Origin: an uncultured Oscillospiraceae bacterium
GTDB taxonomy: Bacteria > Bacillota > Clostridia > Oscillospirales > Acutalibacteraceae
Length of the DNA stretch: 10,514 nucleotides
Direction: 5' to 3'
NCBI GenBank assembly: GCA_900552985.1
Contig: USBP01000022.1
Location: 1 to 10,514 of the forward strand
Program-made: the position numbers and the translations under genes
Notes under the pieces: model-generated
The model's database searches: none
What the model saw: only the letters and a program-made list of their open reading frames with translations
What the model was told of the DNA's origin: nothing
Shown: piece after piece, positions 6,034-10,514 of the stretch
Layout of the letters: each line of letters opens with the position of its first letter
Position numbering within the stretch: position 1 is the stretch's first letter

Positions 6034-7200
6034 TTACCGGATCACGCGCACGCGCACAATCCCCTCAATTGCGCTGAGGGCGGTCAGCGTATCATCGTCA
6101 ATCGCGTCGTTTGTATCGATTGCCGTATAGGCGAACGCCTTTTTGGATTTGTTAATCATGTTATCGATATTGACGTTTTTCTCCGTCAACGTCGCTGTGA
6201 TCTGGTTGAGCATGCTGGGAACGTTTTTGTGGATCAGGCAGATGCGGGTTTCCGCGCTGCGGGGCAGCGAAACATTCGGGAAGTTGACGGAATTACGGAT
6301 GATGCCTTCCTCCAGATAATCTCGGAGCTCATCCGCTGCCATAGCTGCGCAGTTGTCCTCCGATTCCGGAGTGGAGGCGCCAAGGTGTGGGATTGCGATG
6401 ACGCCGCTCTCCCCAATCAGCTCATCGGAGGGGAAATCCGTCGCATAGGCGGCAACCTTCCCGCTGCGCAACGCCTCCAAAATATCTGCGGAATTTACCA
6501 GGTCGCCGCGTGCAAAATTCAGAATGCGCACGCCATCCTTCATCTTGGCGATGGAATCCTTGCTGACCAAGCCGCGCGTTTCGTCCGTCAACGGCACGTG
6601 AACAGTGATATAATCGCAGTTTGCGAAAATGTCATCGAGGCTGGTGGCGTGCTTGATATCGCGGGAGAGGCTCCACGCAGCGTCGACGGAAAGGTACGGG
6701 TCATAGCCATAGACGCGCATACCGAGGCTTTTTGCGGCGTTGGCCACCAGAATGCCGATTGCGCCCAAGCCGACAACCCCGAGCGTTTTGCCTTTGATCT
6801 CCGGGCCGGTAAAAGCGGATTTCCCCTTCTCCACGAGCTTGCCGACCGCATCTCCCTCGCCCTTGAGCGTTTTGCACCAGTCGATCGCAGGGACGATCTT
6901 GCGGGAGGTGAGCAGCAGTGCGCAGAGCACCAGCTCCTTGACAGCGTTGGCATTTGCACCCGGCGTGTTGAACACAACGACGCCCTGTTCGCTGCATGCA
7001 TCCACCGGAATATTGTTCACGCCCGCACCGGCACGCGCAATCGCTACGGTTTTGGGGTCGAGCGCCATGTCGTGCATGGAGGCGGAGCGCACCATGACAG
7101 CATCCGGCTGTGCAATTTCATTGCCGTGAGCATATTGATCCGCCGGGAGGCGGTCTAACCCCGTGGCGGAAATTTTATTTAAGGTAAGGATCTGATACAT
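6034..7200 (-). CDS. serA: D-3-phosphoglycerate dehydrogenase (short ACT-domain form)
   Basis: This 388-aa NAD-dependent enzyme oxidises 3-phosphoglycerate to 3-phosphohydroxypyruvate, the entry step of serine synthesis. It is a D-2-hydroxyacid dehydrogenase. The Rossmann motif is GLGAIG (144-149), with Asp167 after the second strand to bind the NAD ribose. The catalytic Arg231 lies in FARGD and the His272 in PHLGAST; Glu260 in the shortened loop FPSDELIG is the likely third residue. A C-terminal ACT domain (about 317-388) normally binds serine for feedback control. The length fits the short clostridial/Bacteroides-type form without the extra intervening domain. The ATG at 7200 is chosen because it begins MYQILTLNKIS; extending upstream would run into serC. 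Its ribosome site (GAAAGTGAG) is weak. It lies 46 nt after serC in one operon. Confidence 0.94.
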   Translation of the reverse strand: MYQILTLNKISATGLDRLPADQYAHGNEIAQPDAVMVRSASMHDMALDPKTVAIARAGAGVNNIPVDACSEQGVVVFNTPGANANAVKELVLCALLLTSRKIVPAIDWCKTLKGEGDAVGKLVEKGKSAFTGPEIKGKTLGVVGLGAIGILVANAAKSLGMRVYGYDPYLSVDAAWSLSRDIKHATSLDDIFANCDYITVHVPLTDETRGLVSKDSIAKMKDGVRILNFARGDLVNSADILEALRSGKVAAYATDFPSDELIGESGVIAIPHLGASTPESEDNCAAMAADELRDYLEEGIIRNSVNFPNVSLPRSAETRICLIHKNVPSMLNQITATLTEKNVNIDNMINKSKKAFAYTAIDTNDAIDDDTLTALSAIEGIVRVRVIR

Positions 7201-7246
7201 GATCTCGTTCTCACTTTCTAAAAATAAAGTTGCTGCATTGCGGGGC

Positions 7247-8329
7247 TTACTGGTTCTCCGCCTCAAATTTCTTCATGAAGGCAACCAGCTTTTCCACACC
7301 CTCAATGGGCATGGCGTTGTAGATGGAGGCGCGCATGCCGCCGACGGTGCGGTGGCCCTTGAGGTTGACAAACCCCGCCGCCGTGGCCTCCTTGATGAAT
7401 TTTGCGTTGAGCTCATCGCTATCCGTCACGAAGGGGACGTTCATCAGGGAGCGATCCTCCGGGACAACCGTGCCGCGGAACATCTTGCTTTCGTCCAGGA
7501 AGTCATAGAGCACCTTGGCCTTTTTGACATTACGCTCCTTCATGGCCTCAAGACCGCCGAGGGATTTGATCCATTCCAAAACCAGCTTGCAGATATAAAT
7601 GGTGTAGCAGGGCGGCGTGTTGTACATAGAGCCATTATCCGCATGCACCTTATAGTCCAGCATGGTAGGTGTGATATCGCGCGCCTTGCCAAGCAGATCC
7701 TCACGGACGATCACGATTGTCAGGCCGGCCGGCGCAACATTTTTCTGCGCTCCGCCGTAAAGCAGCCCGAATTTGGTGACATCCAACGGCTCGGAAAGGA
7801 AGCAGGAGGAAATATCCGCCACCAGCGGCACGTCGCCGGTATCCGGCAGCTCATGATATACTGTGCCGTAGATTGTGTTGTTCATGCAGATATAGAAGTA
7901 GTCAGCATCCGGTGTGAAATCAGCCGGATTCAGCTTTGGGATGTATGAGAAGGTTTTATCCTTCGAAGAGGCGACCACGTGCGCATCGCCATACTTGCAG
8001 GCTTCCTTGTAAGCCTTGTTTGCCCACTGGCCGGTGATGACATAATCCGCTTTGCCGCTTCCATTCATCAGGTTGAGCGGGATGGCGGCAAACTGTGTGG
8101 AAGCACCGCCCTGCAGGAAGAGAACCTTATAATTCTCGGGGATGTTCATCAGCTCCCGCAGCAGGCTCTCCGCCCCGCGGATGATGCCCTCGTATTCCTT
8201 TGAACGATGGGACATCTCCATTACGGATTGGCCAGTGCCCTCATAATCCAGCATTTCAGCGGCTGCGCGGCGCAGCACCTCTTCCGGCAGCATGGACGGG
8301 CCGGCGGAAAAATTATAAACCCTTGCCAT
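7247..8329 (-). CDS. serC: Phosphoserine aminotransferase
   Basis: This 360-aa PLP-dependent class V aminotransferase converts 3-phosphohydroxypyruvate plus glutamate to phosphoserine, the second step of serine synthesis; the family also serves pyridoxine synthesis in some bacteria. The start MARVYNFSAGPSMLP is the classic SerC N-terminus. GGAST (75-79) contacts the cofactor phosphate, and Lys196 in GGAQKN is the Schiff-base lysine, followed by the family stretch APAGLTIVIVREDLLG. Length is exactly typical. The ATG at 8329 is selected by the N-terminal motif and the GGAGG ribosome site 10 nt upstream; an in-frame extension further up lacks homology. First gene of the serC-serA operon. No serB phosphatase is in the window. 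Confidence 0.96.
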   Translation of the reverse strand: MARVYNFSAGPSMLPEEVLRRAAAEMLDYEGTGQSVMEMSHRSKEYEGIIRGAESLLRELMNIPENYKVLFLQGGASTQFAAIPLNLMNGSGKADYVITGQWANKAYKEACKYGDAHVVASSKDKTFSYIPKLNPADFTPDADYFYICMNNTIYGTVYHELPDTGDVPLVADISSCFLSEPLDVTKFGLLYGGAQKNVAPAGLTIVIVREDLLGKARDITPTMLDYKVHADNGSMYNTPPCYTIYICKLVLEWIKSLGGLEAMKERNVKKAKVLYDFLDESKMFRGTVVPEDRSLMNVPFVTDSDELNAKFIKEATAAGFVNLKGHRTVGGMRASIYNAMPIEGVEKLVAFMKKFEAENQ

Positions 8330-8378
8330 TCTTTCATTACCTCCAACAAGTTCCTCATAGGGTGCGTATTTGTTCTTT

Positions 8379-8408
8379 ATTATATCGAGAAGCAAGGAGA
8401 AAAGTCAA
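8379..8408 (-). promoter_or_regulatory. Sigma-A promoter of the serCA operon
   Basis: On the minus strand TTGACT (8408-8403, 5 of 6 consensus), an 18-bp spacer and a perfect TATAAT (8384-8379) predict a start near 8372, about 42 nt before the serC ATG. No T-box or riboswitch fold fits in so short a leader. Confidence 0.8.
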
Positions 8409-8412
8409 TAGA

Positions 8413-8430
8413 TTGTTAAAATATTAACAA
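8413..8430. promoter_or_regulatory. Rex-type redox operator upstream of serCA
   Basis: TTGTTAAAATATTAACAA is a perfect inverted repeat of TTGTTAA around 4 bp. It matches exactly the clostridial Rex consensus TTGTTAA-N4-TTAACAA (established knowledge). Rex is the NADH/NAD+-sensing repressor; it leaves DNA when NADH is high. The site ends 4 bp upstream of the serCA -35 box, close enough to interfere with polymerase. It lies 177 bp upstream of the guaB -35 box, too far for simple repression of guaB. No rex gene is in the window. Confidence 0.72.
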
Positions 8431-8459
8431 TTATTTTTCGGAAACTTTTTGTTTTACGC

Positions 8460-8476
8460 TCCAACTTGTCCAACTT
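8460..8476. repeat. Tandem 8-bp direct repeat TCCAACTT in the serCA-guaB spacer
   Basis: TCCAACTT occurs at 8460-8467 and again at 8469-8476, a 9-bp period, about 30 bp upstream of the Rex-type site relative to serCA. It could be half-sites for an activator or simply low-complexity sequence. The rest of the 343-bp serC-guaB spacer holds the serCA promoter, the Rex site, an orphan hairpin and the guaB promoter; I see no gene in it. Confidence 0.35.
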
Positions 8477-8532
8477 TTTAACAAATAAAATGCGGGTTCC
8501 GGAGCCGTTACGGTGATTGCAGTCATAAGGGG

Positions 8533-8552
8533 GGCCGCTTGCGCGGCCTTTT
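8533..8552 (+). terminator. Hairpin plus short T-run upstream of the guaB promoter, orphan terminator candidate
   Basis: GGCCGC (8533-8538) and GCGGCC (8543-8548) close a TTGC tetraloop, preceded by a G-run and followed by TTTTGTG. It looks like a plus-strand intrinsic terminator. However, the nearest upstream genes (serC, serA) run the other way, so no known transcript needs it. It may stop antisense or pervasive transcription before guaB, end an unrecognised small RNA, or be a relic. Confidence 0.45.
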
Positions 8553-8606
8553 GTGCCCATATCCAAAAAACAGGAGCAGGAGCGCTCTAATTCGGTCGAA
8601 ATGCGC

Positions 8607-8636
8607 TTGCAATTGGCGCCCGCGCAATGCTATAAT
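8607..8636 (+). promoter_or_regulatory. Sigma-A promoter of guaB
   Basis: TTGCAA (8607-8612), an 18-bp spacer and a perfect TATAAT (8631-8636) predict a start near 8643 and a leader of only about 30 nt. That excludes a purine riboswitch between this promoter and guaB. The guaB ribosome site GAGGAGG (8659-8665) lies 7 nt before the ATG. Confidence 0.72.
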
Positions 8637-8660
8637 AAATCAATTAATATATAACTTTGA

Positions 8661-10145
<1,485 letters not shown>

Positions 10146-10156
10146 GACGAACCGTT

Positions 10157-10514
10157 ATGAAGCTGACTGTGAAAACAGGCGCAAAGCAAATAGCGTTCTC
10201 TGTGGAGCCCGGCACGCCATTGCCTCAGGCCTTGGCGCAGCCGGGCCTTTTTGTCACGCTCCCCTGCGGGGGGGCGGGGCGTTGCGGGAGGTGCCGCGTC
10301 AAGGCCTCCGGAGCTCTCTCTCCGCCTACGGCCGCAGAGCGCAGGCTTCTCTCTGAGGCGGAGCTGCGGGCAGGCGTGCGTCTGCTGTGCCAGGCGGTGG
10401 CTTTGGGTGACGCCTGTGTGGAGCTCAGCGGTGAAACGGAGCGTATGGAAATTGCGGGAGACGCCCAGCCGCAGGGTGGGGCGGTGCATCCTGTGCGCGC
10501 GCCAGCCTATGCGG
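10157..10514 (+). CDS. [2Fe-2S] ferredoxin-domain protein, start of a RACo-like corrinoid activator (cut off by window end)
   Basis: The open frame runs from ATG 10157 to the window end without a stop (119 complete codons). The N-terminus forms a plant-type ferredoxin domain: PCGGAGRCGRC places Cys37, Cys43 and Cys46, and LLCQ gives Cys78, the four ligands of a [2Fe-2S] cluster. The link SPPTAAERRLLSEAELRAG between them matches the N-terminus of RACo/DUF4445 proteins, which reductively reactivate corrinoid methyltransferase proteins using a C-terminal ASKHA-type ATPase domain. That domain would lie beyond the window, so the full identity is inferred. The codons are very GC-rich. No strong ribosome site precedes the ATG; the 11-nt gap from the guaB stop suggests coupling. 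Another protein with a lone N-terminal ferredoxin domain is possible. Confidence 0.72.
   Translation, partial: MKLTVKTGAKQIAFSVEPGTPLPQALAQPGLFVTLPCGGAGRCGRCRVKASGALSPPTAAERRLLSEAELRAGVRLLCQAVALGDACVELSGETERMEIAGDAQPQGGAVHPVRAPAYA

Noticed and set aside
5923..7158. Long (411-codon) plus-strand open frame opposite serA
   Set aside because: It is the antisense shadow of serA; GC-rich third positions keep the opposite frame open. It includes the terminator stem as coding sequence and has no family-like motifs.
8466..8484. Possible second Rex site (TTGTCCAACTTTTTAACAA)
   Set aside because: The right half TTAACAA is perfect, but the left half is only TTGT and the spacing is one base too long, so it is a half-site at best.

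Overview
The window looks like a chromosomal stretch from an anaerobic, mid-GC Firmicute, most likely class Clostridia. The reasons are textbook sigma-A promoters (TTGACA/TATAAT) and strong purine-rich ribosome binding sites. There is also a clostridial-type Rex operator, a clostridial-style heterodimeric ABC exporter pair with a Gly/Pro/His-rich N-terminus on one subunit, and the start of a corrinoid-activator-like ferredoxin/ASKHA protein. The genus cannot be assigned from the sequence. The DNA is mostly ordinary core genome: no phage, IS element, CRISPR array or defence system is visible.

Layout. (1) 1-93: the 5' part of a tRNA-Gly(GCC) gene on the minus strand with a near-consensus promoter; the window cuts off its 3' end. 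(2) 254-4344, minus: two overlapping ABC exporter half-transporter genes, the downstream 625-aa subunit and the upstream 738-aa subunit. Their motifs indicate an asymmetric heterodimer with one canonical and one degenerate ATP site. (3) 4345-4598: a divergent regulatory region. Each side has a clear promoter, and similar 19-bp motifs sit at both predicted transcription starts. (4) 4599-5069, plus: a MarR-family regulator that very probably controls the exporter and itself, followed by an unexplained 52-codon in-frame open stretch and a strong bidirectional terminator. (5) 5282-5809, minus: a small five-helix membrane protein of unknown function. (6) 6034-8329, minus: serC-serA, giving two of the three steps from 3-phosphoglycerate to serine. 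They are transcribed from one promoter with a perfect Rex-type operator just upstream of its -35 box, and end at a strong terminator. (7) 8673-10145, plus: guaB (IMP dehydrogenase), transcribed divergently from serCA. (8) 10157 to the window end, plus: the first 119 codons of a [2Fe-2S] ferredoxin-domain protein resembling RACo-type corrinoid activators, starting 11 nt after guaB.

How the parts work together. The MarR/ABC block is a self-contained efflux module in which the regulator probably represses both directions until a ligand (drug, bile compound or metabolite) releases it. The serCA operon appears tied to the NADH/NAD+ ratio through Rex, which fits SerA being NAD-dependent but is not a standard textbook Rex target. 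guaB is housekeeping purine synthesis. The most interesting observations are the Rex operator on serCA, the paired MarR-type operators, and the large insertion between the first two membrane helices of the degenerate exporter subunit.
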